Notes: generated by a model not told the origin, from the sequence alone. A DNA stretch of 64,000 nt from Colletotrichum lupini (GCF_023278565.1 NC_064678.1:1426001-1490000); one strand, 5' to 3'. Counted from the stretch's first letter, positions 23,361 through 35,164 are shown. Translations and numbers: made by a program.

Positions 23361-25260
23361 CTAACATGAGATATCCCATCGACTGCTGCAAGGCGACAGT
23401 ACAATAGTCTCCGGCTTTTCTCCAAATTCTCCGAGATATGAATTTTTTGATTTGCGGATATAGTGGGAATAAATCGGAATAGCGCCTGATTGGTTCTTCC
23501 CCCGCACTCGGATGTACTGTCGCCTTGCAGCAGTCGATGGGATATCTCTTTCTCGTGCTCGGCGATGCGTATCAAGAACCCTTTTCACCACCGCGGGAGA
23601 CCACTTGCTCCATGGCTCCCATACCCCTTTATAGTACCCGTATATTATCTTCGTCTCGCTGGCTCTTTCATCTTGACCTTCATGACTCGCGTGTGAGCAT
23701 AAAGAACTCATATAGCAGCGGTCAGCTTGCTGCGTCTGGAATGAAAGCTGCTCATCTTCCTGTTGCTGTTTTCTATTGGTCGAATTCCTATTATGGGCTG
23801 CCACTTGAGATTGGATACTGATCGTAGACCCAATCTGGCAAAGCGTCCTCTCCGCTTGTTCAACGTCACCAGCATCGAGAAGGGCAGTCGCCACGCCGAG
23901 CAAGATTCTGCAAGAGAGCTGGTAGTTGTCTTGTCTCAAGGCCTCCGTCGCGGCTGCGGTGTATCCCCTAATGACGGCGCGAAACTCGCTCCCGTCCACG
24001 TTGCCGAGGAGTCTGAGCAGGGAACACCGCATGATGAGGACATCTAGGGCATGTTCGCTGTTGAACCCCGCCTCAGTCTCGAATTGCAGACATATTACGG
24101 CAAACACACTCCTCAACGTCTCAAGACGGATCTCTTGCGGGAGGTCTCTAAGTTTGGACCATACAACGCTCAATGGGTGCCCCTCGCCTAGAATCTCGCA
24201 GTGAATGGCATGGATGTACCGGATAGAATACTCCAACACCTGAATATTGCCCTGCAACGTGAGGATATTCACAAGCATGGAATAATAAAACCGCGGTTCG
24301 CGAATCAGGAGGACGTCCCGGAAGGAAGCGAGCACGCGGCGGAGGGTGCGTAGGCCCGTGGGGATCTGGTTCCGTTGGAGCAGGCCTGGGACTTTTCCTA
24401 TTTCTGTGAGGGTCTGTACGACGTGGATGAAGTCGTTTTCGCAGAGGTGTGCGTCGTCAAGGATCCAGGTGCCGGTTTGGAAGGCGGAGGTGTGGTATGT
24501 GCTGAAGAGGTGGAGGACGTTGGACTGGATGTCTGTGTCTAGGGACGGGGAAGGGGCTAGGAGGGAGGGGAGGGGAGTGATGATGGTTGGGGATGCGGAG
24601 GAGGCGTGTAGCACTGGACTTCGACTTGGGGACGGCGAAGGTGTTCTGCAGGTGATTTTACGCTTCAAGGTGGTGGCGGTGGTACTCTTGCCCGGCGTGT
24701 GTTTTCGCTTGATGGTAGTGTTATGCAGGTCGGGTCTGCGCTTGAGGTACTGTTCCACGCGGTCCCAGTCGACGTCCTGGTCTTCGATGCTGAAGCGCGA
24801 GTCCTTTCCCGCCGCTTGGCGCTTTCGCTTAAGTTCTAGCATGTGCAGGACTTCCGGCTCTTTGAGCTTCTTGTCTAGGCCCCATCGAACGATGCGGGAT
24901 TTGAACATCCTCTCTCTAATGAGGGACTTGATGGTTAGTTCCCTATCAAAAGCCCGAGCGACGAAGAAGAAGAAAACATATCTACTTCTTCCATTATGAG
25001 GAGTTTACAAGTAAGTGAATATCAGCTCACGTTGCGAAGAAGAAGTGGTCTCGTTCCATGATGGCCTTCACCTCCTTCAACGATTTGCCCTCGCTTTGGT
25101 AGAGTCGGGTGATGGTGGCTTGCATGACTTTCCAGACTTCTTCCGTGGCGTACGGCGGGCTCTTGACTAGGCTGATGCCGACCGTATCAGAGTAAGCGTC
25201 TAGTATTGTATCGTCGTCGTATTGGGCGGTGGCGGCCGTCGCCGGTGCAAATATTGTCAT
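23361..25260 (-). CDS. Clr5-domain protein
   Basis: Two exons on the minus strand, 25260-25031 and 24915-23361 (594 aa), separated by a 115-bp intron (GTGAGC...TAG). The N-terminal Clr5 domain (about residues 40-93) is split by the intron. EEVWKVM...LYQSEGKSLKEV in exon 1 joins ATERMFKSRIVRWGLDKK in exon 2, matching the usual 'W..hk..I..LY...gksLkeV...M...hgF.AtervYK.riKkWgldKn' pattern. The rest has alpha-helical character that may be TPR-like, with no catalytic motif. Clr5 proteins are abundant in Pezizomycotina and mostly uncharacterised; the name comes from a fission yeast silencing factor. The final 60 codons run through a 36-bp inverted repeat, so the true C-terminus could be recent. 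Confidence 0.85.
23368..23548. repeat. 36-bp perfect inverted repeat at the 3' end of the Clr5 gene
   Basis: Arm 1 (23368-23403) is the exact reverse complement of arm 2 (23513-23548), with 109 bp between them. Both arms lie inside the annotated coding exon. The same bases are thus read once in each direction within the protein's last 63 codons. Confidence 0.95.
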
Positions 25261-26933
25261 ACCCGATTCTGCGTGAGGGGTTTCACGATGTGCAATGGTG
25301 GAAGACTTGGGAGATCATCCACTGTAGGGCTGAAAAAGAAAAGTCAGGGAGGTTGGGTGATTGGGGAGAAGAGCCGCGCTGTTGAGAGGGCTAGGAGGAG
25401 GATAGTTGGCGAGACGTGAGGTCGTAAGTTGCTGACGGTACGAGATGACGTTGCCGGGACCCGGGGGCAGAGCCGGGCCCCACGGCCGAGCCGCATCCAA
25501 CGTCACCACGTTATCTTATTGGCTTAGAACAAAAGAACTTTGCATTTACTAGACCGGCAACATTCGGGCTGGTACCCTGGTCAATATACTACGACTGCTT
25601 CGCGTCTAGCATGCCTGTTGGAAGCACAATGTTGGGGGACAATTTAAAAGGCTGAAGGATCCGACAGATACTTGAAGCAGGCTAGAGGGAGCTGTCGAAA
25701 CACTTTGCTAAGTCTCATCAACCCGGGAAGAAAACCAACAGTGCCTGCATGGATATTTCAGCAGCAGTATACACATGCAGCCGCAAACATGGCACTGCTA
25801 GTGTGAGCAGCAACCGACTCTAACTGTATCCCAGAAAAATGATGGTTTCGAGTCGGCGCCGATTGATTCAGCAGCTTACAGGGTAAACTTAGGCCTTGTC
25901 ACCAGATGCAAAGACTATGCGCCCATTTCTTTGGATATGCCTCGTGGATGCTTCCGTGGCGTCTTACCAAATACAGAAACTCTTAGCTAGGCAGATCGTA
26001 CAACCATAGAGAAAGAGCTGATTAGAGAAAGAGAGGCTTTGCAGGATATATAAGAAAGATGTAATACGTAGGTCCAGATAACAAATTTGCTTCGGCGCCA
26101 AGAGAGTCAGGCTGCTACAGCCGTACACTCCAACCAGCAGGTGGACTGCACCTGTACGCCTACTATGAATAGAAGCACCGCATGAATGACAAGAGTGAAT
26201 AGTGACGAGGCATGTCTCTCCGATCAACGCTCATGGGACAGCTCAAGACAGTGATAAATGTCTTGTGAATTTTGTGAAAGAGTTCAGAAGAAAGCATTTT
26301 GTGTGCGGATATGCGTTATGGAAGGGAATACTTGGGCCGCCGCGATAGCAATCAGTCCGCTCTATCCGAGGGAATAGGACAAGTGGACTTTACATTTATT
26401 CAGATGTATGCCGGAGGTCATAATGTAGCGCTGTATAATCCTACAGAGGCAGGCTGTCATGAATCCACCGCTCATCAGTCCCAGAGAAGGAGACCTATGA
26501 ACAGCTGGCAGCGAGGCTGAACACTGTTGACCAATGTGGTGATGCTCATAAATCGGAGGTCCTAGGAGAGAGTGTTAGCAATGACTTCGCCTTCACATAT
26601 CTGGCCGTTTCTGAGATGAATCTGCAGTTTCGCTCGGCTCAGGATGACTCTTGGAGTTGATATACATGAAATATTGAAATGAGGCGGAGCGTAGGATCGG
26701 ATAACACCCAAAGTGTTACCATATGAAGCCATAGACTGTTATCCGTAGATCTAGAACCCCTTCCGTTTTCAGTATAAAATAGGGAGAAGATGCCCAGGGT
26801 CGTAGGAGAAGATCTGGTCCATCATCCTCTCATCTAATTAACTCCAGTACCCGAACCTCCATAAAAGCTTTTTCCATTCAAGCATTGAACCCCTCACACC
26901 TCTATCTAACACCCAAATAGACCTAATTCCAAG
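25261..26933. other. Intergenic, no gene seen
   Basis: No supported coding region. The right end is the promoter and leader of the small secreted-protein gene: a TATA-like element at 26773 and a C/A-rich leader reaching the ATG at 26934. Confidence 0.55.
26773..26780 (+). promoter_or_regulatory. TATA box-like element
   Basis: TATAAAAT lies 161 bp upstream of the ATG at 26934. It is followed by a pyrimidine/adenine-rich leader (CTATCTAACACCC) typical of strongly expressed fungal genes. Confidence 0.5.
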
Positions 26934-27530
26934 ATGCGCTACACCTAAATTCTCCTCATCGCCACCACATCTGGTGCCATAGTAGCGGGCCTCGAAAACC
27001 GTGGTCTCTTAGCATGCGTTGATACCGTAGCAGAGCACAGATCCGTCACCATGGACCTTCCCACCCTGTCCGCGACTGGTATCGATGAGGACGACATCCC
27101 AACCATCACGAACGCCTGCGAGTTGCCCACGCTCACAGGTGCGCCCGGCTCCATCTTGACCTCGTTCACCTCCAGACTGAAGTCTTGGACGAGCGCTCAC
27201 AGCAGCGAGCTCAGCGCTGTCTGGTCCGCTTGCAAGGACGAGGACTTTGTCGGCAAGATTACTTCTCTTGCCGAGAACTACGGCCTCGTTTGCTCGGCTG
27301 TAGCAGAGTTCAGTCATTCCCTCGATGGTACTACAGTGGTTGCAACTACGACTGCTTCCGGTAATGCGGCTACTGAGACTGGAGTCGCAGCTACTGGCAC
27401 CGGGGGGGCGGCTACTGCTACGACCAGCTTGCCCAACACTGCGTCGCGAGAGACTGGGATGGTTATGATTTCTGTTGCGGCTGCTGGTGTTGTCTTTGCT
27501 TTTATTCACTGGGAGAGACTTTGTACTTGA
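26934..27530 (+). pseudogene. Small secreted Ser/Thr/Ala-rich protein gene, nonsense codon in the signal peptide
   Basis: From the ATG at 26934 the frame reads MRYT, a TAA stop (26946-26948), then ILLIATTSGAIVAG, a typical signal-peptide core. It then runs open for another 193 codons to 27530. The region upstream looks like a normal promoter and leader. The mature part has a few Cys (LACVD, ACELPTL, WSACKDEDF, GLVCSAV), then a Thr/Ala/Gly-rich stretch and a hydrophobic tail (GMVMISVAAAGVVFAFI). This is the layout of small GPI-anchored or wall-associated fungal proteins. A CAA to TAA change would explain the stop. The downstream ATG at 27051 could still give a 159-aa protein, but without the export signal. 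I do not recognise a named family. Confidence 0.65.
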
Positions 27531-28224
27531 CACCCGAGAAGGGGAGCAACGCTATCGTCCGTCTTGCGATGCAATAGACGTGGCTGATGTTGAATCACAT
27601 TCCTTTTGCATAACTTGACGCTCATTGAAACAGGAGGACGATATTCGGAGTGGATTTAGTGCATCATTCAATTTGTGATAGAAACGGAGGGGATGCACGA
27701 AGCGTCATCTTGAAGCTTGCAACAGCTTCACTTTGATTTCCAGGTTAGAGAACGGCCAATGAGATTCATTGTCTTTTGAAATTTGTATCCTTCTTTCCCT
27801 ATGTCTTTCCTAACAGTATCAATACTCTTACGCCTTAATTTGTTTCCAAGATGTCCGGCATTGTTATTCTACATGAATACCGATGTTGCCTTCCACAAGA
27901 CAGCATACACCCAGGTTGGACATGAAGTCGCGTATTTTTGATGAGCGAGATTTTGTGTGACAGACAATATGTTTGCCGCCCAACACCCCTGTCTAGCTCC
28001 TCTCCTGCCCGCCCAATTCGAACAAACATCTATAGACAGAAACCCTGCGCCCCCGTGAATGTCCCATCTCTACACCGCCGTGTCGTTCCCCCCTCTTCTC
28101 CGTTCGTTTCCCACGGATAATCCCAGTCGTCACTGTACCTCTCGATCGGCCGTCTACCTCTTGCGAAGAACATCCTGAGTTCCAGTCATGTTCTGAATGG
28201 ATTAATCTCTGTCCCGCTGCAACA
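27531..28224. other. Intergenic, no gene seen
   Basis: Nothing supported. The last 200 bases before 28225 are C/T-rich and form the likely promoter and leader of the amidase gene. Confidence 0.55.
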
Positions 28225-29752
28225 ATGACGCCGAGACTGCACGAGCTGACGGCAACTCAAGTGCTTGAGCTGCTACAAAATAACACAGTCACGGTGGAGA
28301 CATACGCGCGGAGGCTTCTAGACCATGTCAAAGAGACTGAGAGCATCGTAAAAGCATGGGCGTTTCTTGGTGAGTTTGGAGTTTTGCGAAATGCAGAATC
28401 TTCTAATATGTCCTAGACCCTGGGCTTGTAATTGCTCAAGCTCAGACTCTCGATCAAGTCCCTGTCGGCGAAAGAGGGCCTCTGCATGGTCTTGCCATTG
28501 GAGTCAAGGACATTATGAATTCCAAGGGTAGGATTAAGCTTCGAGGTGTAGTCTATCACTCACACAAGTTAGACATGCCCACGGAGTATGGTTCTCCCAT
28601 TTATCGAGGGTATCGGCCAAGTTCTGATTCCGCTGCCGTCGCAATCCTTCGCGCCTCGGGCGCTCTAATCTTTGGCTCGTATTCATTTGTTCGCTGTTCA
28701 TCCAGACTCTGACTACGCCAACAGGCAAAACTACGACGACCGAGTTCGCTGTGACAAACTCAGGACCTGACACAACAAATCCTTGTGATCCGAAGCGCAC
28801 CCCTGGAGGGTCTTCATGCGGATCAGCCGCAGCTGTGGCGGCGTTGCATGTTCCGCTCAGTCTCGGATCACAAACCGGAGGAAGTCTTATTCGCCCAGCA
28901 TCATTCACGGGAGTCTATGCTCTCAAGCCGACCTTTAACACTATCTCGACAGAAGGCCAAAAAGCAATCGCGCCCATATTCGACACATGTGGATTCTTTG
29001 CTCGATGCGTAGAAGACTTGAAGATCCTCGCTGATGTTTTCGGCATCGAAGATGATGAGCCCGCAAGGGATATGCTACTGGGAGAAATGTCAATTGCTCT
29101 TATGAAGACTCCAATGTGGCCCACGGCAGGACCTGGTACTATATCTGCCATCGAGGCGGTCACAGTAATCCTTCGAGAAAGAGGAATCAAGGTTGAGGAG
29201 GTCTCATTTCCACCTGAAATATCGGATCCCGAGGAACTAGATAGACTTCAACAAGTCATCACTCAAGCTGAAGCCCGGATTTCCTTTCTCCGAGAATACC
29301 GAATTGACAAGGACAATCTGGCCCCAGAAATTTGCGAGATAGTCGAGAATACCGCCAGAATAACGCATAAAGAGAGGGAGCAGGCTTCTGACAGGTATTC
29401 TCACATACGACGCATCATCAGTGACTTGGCTAGAGGGTACACAGTCATCCTCACCCCTAGCGCAGAAGACGAGGCTCCTGTTGGGCTCGGTGACATGGGT
29501 CGCGCGACCTTCAACACGATATGGACGGTTAGTGTTCCCCTATACCTATCAGTCACTCTTCAGGCTGACGTTCTATAGGGGTCCCATATGCCCGTCGTCA
29601 ATATTCCTGCTTTTTCTGGAGCCAATGATATGCCCGTGGGCGTTTTACTGGTAGGCCCGAGGTTCCGAGATCAACAACTTCTTACGACGAGCTTGGCCCT
29701 CGCTAGAGTCTTTGGAGCCCGGGCACCGAGGCAGCTGTCAGATCCCAGTTGA
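28225..29752 (+). CDS. Amidase-signature hydrolase
   Basis: Five exons: 28225-28369, 28417-28527, 28573-28674, 28725-29527, 29579-29752 (444 aa). The amidase triad is visible: Lys79 in GVKD, the cis-Ser in TPGGSSCGSAAAVA (about 149-150), and the nucleophile Ser173 in GSQTGGSLIRPA. The C-terminal strand MPVVNIPAFSGANDMPVGVLLVGPRFRD is also typical. The family hydrolyses amide bonds (acetamidase, indoleacetamide hydrolase and others); the substrate cannot be told. Introns of 45-51 bp are short but usual for fungi. The third junction is irregular: keeping the family-conserved Gly-Lys-Thr-Thr-Thr-Thr-Glu-Phe-Ala requires a GC-AG intron (GCTCGT at 28675). The nearby GT at 28679 would shift the frame. 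The gene is therefore either correctly spliced at a rare GC donor or damaged. Confidence 0.75.
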
Positions 29753-30542
29753 ATTCAAGTCGGCAATCACGGCAAATGCTAAGACTTGAGGCGAAAAGTC
29801 CTTTAGAACAAAGCCTACTATGTTGCTTCGTCTATCCCACCAAATTCGGCTAACAGGATGGACCGAGGCAAATTCATGTCTAAGTGATTTGCTTCTTGTA
29901 ACCCTTTTGGGAAAAGAGGAAATTCCAATTAGACCCTCATGATTCGACAATGTCCGCACGAGACATATCGCCAAGTTGAGATAAGCCAGGTTTCACAGCC
30001 CGGGCATGTCTCGCATCCGTTGTCTCAACGCCAGGCTGAAGTGCGAAGGCACGTGAACAAATATACCCTTACTACCGAAGCAGCCATGGCGTGGCCATCT
30101 GAGTCGTTGAAACGGAAGATCTTCCCCACATGCAGAGGCCGGATTCTGAAAACGCAATTTGCTTTACGATCCGTTGCGAGAAGATAGGACCGGAAAGACA
30201 TTTTAGTCTCCAGGACTGTGATACAGGGCTGAGATCTCCATCCCGAAAGGGATGGAGAATAAGGGACAGAGGAATCATGGCTGAACTCTGGTAGCGTTCC
30301 AGTCTGCGATTGGATGTTTTTCACTGCGAGCAACAACATCGAGAAGAGTGCAAGAACTTGGATCACGTGGAATATTTTGACTTGTTGTTGTTGGCGGTGG
30401 AAATGCATATATGATTGATGCGGACGCCCTTGCTCGGCCAGCCTGGCTCCAAGGGAGTTTTAGAGAATCAAAGTTCATCTCGAAATCCGAGCGTTCTGCA
30501 GTATCATTCCTCTGATTCCATCCGCTGGAGACAAGCATCACC
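29753..30542. other. Intergenic with a GAAA-tetraloop hairpin, no gene seen
   Basis: No coding region is supported. Positions 30235-30258 form a perfect 10-bp stem (TCTCCATCCC / GGGATGGAGA) closed by GAAA, 285 bp upstream of the DUF2235 start codon. A short CACGTG E-box-like palindrome is also present near 30050 (GGCACGTGAA). Confidence 0.6.
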
Positions 30543-32545
30543 ATGGCGTCTATCGAGACTGAAGCACAGGCAGAGAGCAGAAAGCTCGTTCTCTGCTTCG
30601 ATGGCACAGGCAACTCGTTCAGTGGCTCCGGCTCTGACACCAATGTCGTGAAGCTCCTGCGTATGCTCGATCGCAATGACAAACACCAGTACCACTACTA
30701 CCAGAGTAAGTCGAGTCAACGCTGAAGATTTCTTTGGGTATAGTAATCTCTTACACACTATTGACAATAGCCGGTATCGGAACATACGACGTTGACGACA
30801 CAAGTGTCAACAAGAACTGGGTCAGCGAGGTCCGCAGCAATATCTCTCAGAAGATCGACATGGGCTTTGGGACCACGTTCGATTCCCACGTCATTGCTGG
30901 GTATCGGTTCCTCATGCGCTACTATGAGACTGTAGGTTTGATACTATGTGTACTCAACGACTCCTGGTGCTGACGATTATCTCAAGGGTGACAGAATCTA
31001 TATCTTTGGCTTCAGTCGTGGAGCCTTCACCGCCAGATTCCTGTGTCGCATGGTCAACACCGTTGGTCTCCTCTGCAAGGGTAACGAAGAGATGGTACCC
31101 TTTGCATACAAACTCTACCAAGACCATCTAGCAAAGGTCAAGAAGAGCGGCAAAGAAGAAAAAGCCACCGTGATCAATCCGACTGATGCCCGAGAGACCA
31201 GCGGCCAAACAACCAAGAACACGAAAGCCCCCACCGTCAGTACCTACGAAACGCCTGCGAGTCCACCAGATACGCCCGTTGATGAGGCCTTCCCCATCGG
31301 AATCAGCAGCTCCAATGACGCAATCAAGAAGCCCAAGGGCTGGAGAAGAAGAGGCAAGAGAAACGAGATGGAGGCCTTCACCAAGACCTTTTGTCGCAAG
31401 GAAGAGGGCGACTGCGGGAAAGAAAACATCAAGGTCTTCTTTCTCGGCATGTGGGACTGCGTCAACTCCGTTGCAGTCCTCGAGAAGGTTGGCGACAAGC
31501 CGGCCTCGGTCAAGGGTACCGCAACCTATGTGCGCCATGCTGTTGCTGTGGACGAGTTCCGAGTCAAGTTCAAGCCTGCTCTTCTCGCGCAAGATATTAC
31601 CAAACTTTCCAACAAGGGAAGGCACCGCCATGCTGAAGATGACATCAAAGAAGTGTGGTTCCCTGGAAACCATGGCGATGTTGGTGGGGGTTGGTCGGCA
31701 ATCAAGGATGATCCGACATGGAAAGACAGAGAGCTCCAGAGGATCAGGGAGGAAAAGTTGAAAAACGGTGACTTCAGAACGGATGATATTCCTGACTACT
31801 TGAACCCCCCAACTCTTTGGAATAGGTTTTTGAGAATGCTTGGGAGGGGACGAAAGGAAGAAGAGCTCGATGATAGCGAGGATATGCAGCTGAGCGATAT
31901 TCCTCTTTCTTGGATGATCCGCGAGCTTGAGCTCGCGGACGAGGAGTACAAAAAGAAGAGTGAGGAGAACGGTAAGAAGAATGAGACGGGGCTGAAGTGG
32001 CGGCCAAGACGCTTGGACAGATTCAAGCAAAGCATCTACCAGGATCAGGTGAAGCAGGAGCAGGCCCTGAAGGGATGGATCCATGACCTTCTTCGGCCTG
32101 GAAAGGGAATGGGCTACTTCAAGCCATTTATGTGGTACTTGCTTGGTAAGTGACTCTCGGATCATCCATATCTTGACTAGGTGGCTGACATGATGACTTA
32201 CCCTTTGCAGAGATTTGCCCTCTTATTAAGAGATGGGAACTCGATGACAAGACCAAACAGTGGAAGCTTTGCCAGTGGCCCCTCAACAAAGGCGGTCCTC
32301 GAGATATACCCCGCAACGCCATCTTACACGAGTCTCTACACCGACGTCTCCATAATGATGAACACTACGAACCACAAAACAACCATGGCAACTTGAAGGA
32401 GGCATGTTTGAAGAAGAACCGTGATCATTACGATCCTCATCAAGATCACGAAAGGGGTTGTGCAGAGAGTTGTTTCCACAACACTTGGAAGTTCAAAGCA
32501 CATGGAGATCATGCGGATCAAGTTGTGTCTCAGACAACGAATTGA
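30543..32545 (+). CDS. DUF2235 (T6SS-Tle1-like) alpha/beta-hydrolase
   Basis: Four exons: 30543-30705, 30771-30931, 30987-32145, 32211-32545 (605 aa). The introns are 55-65 bp and all GT-AG. The N-terminus has [10 protein letters not shown] (residues 16-24) and DTNVVKL. The nucleophile elbow GFSRGA places Ser118, restored exactly by splicing intron 2 at CAAG/GGT. Candidate acid and base residues are in [10 protein letters not shown] (His337, Asp339) and VRHAVAVDE (His292). The C-terminal [12 protein letters not shown] and H.S...R motifs also fit DUF2235. The family includes bacterial Tle1 phospholipases, and the fungal members are largely uncharacterised. A low-complexity Lys/Thr/Pro insert (about 160-240) separates the elbow from the rest and is probably a lid or disordered loop. 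There is no signal peptide. It lies tail-to-tail with the UstYa gene 226 bp away. Confidence 0.88.
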
Positions 32546-32771
32546 AGAGAGCATCCTCTTCAAATCGGGTTAAGAATCTGTGCAATTTCTTTATTTGAGG
32601 AGTTATTTCTACGGGGTCCATTTGTGTAGTCCTTGACTGTATTCAAATTCATATGGTTCAGTTACCTGACAAGTGCCCCGGTGATATTTACGAATGTGCC
32701 GGACCAACGATTATTTGTATATATAGGTGCATGATTAAGCAAATATCCTCGAGGTATTGAGAGTTAACATT

Positions 32772-33916
32772 TCAAAGCCTAAGATGTCCTTCGTGATGAC
32801 CCAAATCTTCTCCGATCTTCAAGATGGAGGGTTCCGGTTCTACTTCTGGAAACCTCTCTGGCCTTGGTAGGTTCTTGTACTTCAGAATCTGCTCTGAGAT
32901 GCCATTTTCATGCTGCCACTTTAGTATTGGGTCGTGCGCCACACACTGCCTCTTGATGTTGAAATCAGGATACGGATTCTCCTGTGTTCTCATCCAATTA
33001 TGGGAGATCAAGTCCAAGCTCGGGTTGCAAGTGAGAGCTTGTAAGAGGATATCTATCTGTTGAACATGTTAGAAAGGGTGAAAAGAAAATACCGTGTGCG
33101 ATTCCGACTCACACAATGTGCCAGGTGTGCCTGGTGTCGTTGTGGCGCCATTGAGCTAGTGCCATCGTCAACCAACGTTCACATACGGTCGCTCGATGAC
33201 CCCAGTAGGCGACTTACATGTTCCTGTAATCATTACCGTAGTAGTAGTCAAAGTAAGCATACTTGCGAACTGCATTGAGGCAGTGAAGTTGATGCTGCAT
33301 GTCAATTTCAACGAGATACTTGTCCGACCCGACACCCCACTCCTCTGGGATAGAGACAGATATCTCAGGATCTTTGCCCATTTTCCTGAGTGCATCACCA
33401 CTTATGCCAAAGTACTCAATCCGCGCCATGTCGTCCCAAGCTTTATCGACCTCTTCACTGGGTTGCTCGCGCCATATGCGTGGAGGTGTGTAATCATTGA
33501 ACAACGTTCCTTTGACCTCGACTGTTTCTAGCTGGATGGGAACATCGTCGAGAATTGGACCTGTGCCACAAATCATTTCAGCAAGACTGAGATTGAATTT
33601 AGGTAAGACAAGATTATCCTACTGTAGGGTGACACGCGCTTCATCAGATGGACCGGGTCATTGAGCCATCTCGAAGAGACGAGGAGGACCCCGCATGATG
33701 TGAGGAAGAATATCGCATTGACCGTAGTAATGACCTTTGACTGAAGGCTCCATTGTCCTCGAACTTGTCGAGGTTCATGCCATGTTGGCTAGATTTCGTC
33801 AGTGAGCTACTACCCAGTTTTCTGAGAACGCGAGTTTCCAATGATTGTAAGCTTACGGTAGGGCACAAATCGTCGGCTGAGTCTTGATCTGAGACACTTT
33901 GATAGATCTCTTTCAT
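32772..33916 (-). CDS. UstYa-family (DUF3328) oxidase
   Basis: Five exons on the minus strand: 33916-33857, 33788-33623, 33560-33218, 33155-33113, 33056-32772 (298 aa). All junctions are GT-AG. A membrane span lies at residues 39-58 (VITTVNAIFFLTSCGVLLVSS), followed by the usual SPYSPILDDV motif, EEVDKAWDDM, and both family HXXHC motifs: HQLHC at 165-169 and HLAHC at 200-204. Intron 4 follows that second motif directly. This is a complete DUF3328 layout of normal length. UstYa/UstYb and relatives make oxidative, copper-dependent cyclisations in dikaritin RiPPs (ustiloxins, phomopsins, asperipin), and others act in cyclochlorotine-type pathways. The divergent precursor gene at 35165, with repeated Tyr-containing cores, makes peptide macrocyclisation the likely job. 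It would sit in the secretory membranes facing the lumen. Confidence 0.93.
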
Positions 33917-35164
33917 TTTCGAAAAAGAAGTGGTTGATGCCGGAGGTAGGTTTCAGCTCGAGAATACTCCTTGGTAAGAGGCTTGGACATCCCTTTCCGA
34001 CAGGATGATATCGATAGTGGATCGGAAATCTCGGGGCTCTGATCACCGACAGCGAAAAGAAGGATTCTGCCGACGATGCCGTGATCGCTTGTAATCGTCA
34101 GTTGCGATGGTATCACCTGCCAAATCCTGTCAAGCCTCAATTGCATACCTGGTTTACATCGTCGGGTGTCGACCTCACATTCCAATATGATACGGCGGTC
34201 TCGAATTAAGTAATACATAAGGATGGCTGAAGGATTCGCCAAGAATGAGGAGGATTGCCAAGAACATGACGATTAAGTACAAAATGGGATCCATTCCGCG
34301 ACACTGAGGGGGCAAACCCTCGGCTTGTGAGCAAAGGGGAAGGTTAGCTCGAAACTCGGGCAAAGGAATCGGACTGATCGCTCGATTCTGTCTGGTGGAT
34401 TTAAGGCGCATAGGAGTAAGCAATTGCATATCATGTAGAAGGGAGGGGTAGAGGAGCGAAAGAAGAGATAACAACCCTCTTGAACCCCGGGGACTGATCC
34501 TACAGCGGCGAGGACCGGAACCACCTAAAGTGAACAAAGGTGGCGCTAGTTCATAGACGCGCTGTTTCTACAGCGCAGGTGCTTAGTTGACTGGCGATTG
34601 CTACAGGTACCAATTCCCAGTGAGCCTTGTTAACTGCCCAGTCTTTTCGGTAACTATGGGTTGTGCGGTGCTTGGCATAGTGGGATGTGTGCCTACCTTC
34701 TTCATGTGGCTAGAATATTCATCCCCTGTTCAATCGGGGTCAGCCAGTCAAGAGAAAGAGAAGTGAGTCTAGCTAGGAGCGAATGGCTTCATTACTTCAT
34801 GTGAGATTTACGCATGCCGTGTTTGGTATGAAAGGTGTGAATTCGAGCCGAAGGAACGGAACGAAGGATTGTTGACTGTCACGTTGGCGGCGTGTATTCC
34901 GGATTTGTACTCTGCGGGCGTATTGTTCCTCGTGCTGCATTTCGTTAACGCAAGGGGTGCTTACGACTGTCACATCGTGAGTGGTGATCCAGACAGGCCG
35001 GAAGAAGGACTAGAGAGAGGGGAAATGTAGACTTGAAAAAGGCATATAATATTGATTCTATCTTGATTGACAGTCGTAACACCATCACTATATTACCGTG
35101 CCCAAGATCAGCCCCGTTGCTTTGAGACTTAGTATCATCGCCGTTCTTCTCGTTCTACATCAAA
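33917..35164. promoter_or_regulatory. Divergent promoter region between UstYa gene and RiPP precursor
   Basis: The 1.25 kb lies between two divergently transcribed genes that appear to form one pathway, so shared regulation is likely (inference). Minus-strand open frames near 34050-34540 include one hydrophobic stretch (DPILYLIVMFLAILLILG) but no recognisable protein or convincing splice model. AT-rich sequence at 35040-35095 precedes the precursor start. No specific operator is recognised. Confidence 0.5.

Noticed and set aside
34175..34537. Possible second UstYa-like membrane protein upstream of the UstYa gene
   Set aside because: There is one hydrophobic stretch, but no HXXHC motif, no YSPxxD segment and no splice model linking it to a family-like domain.
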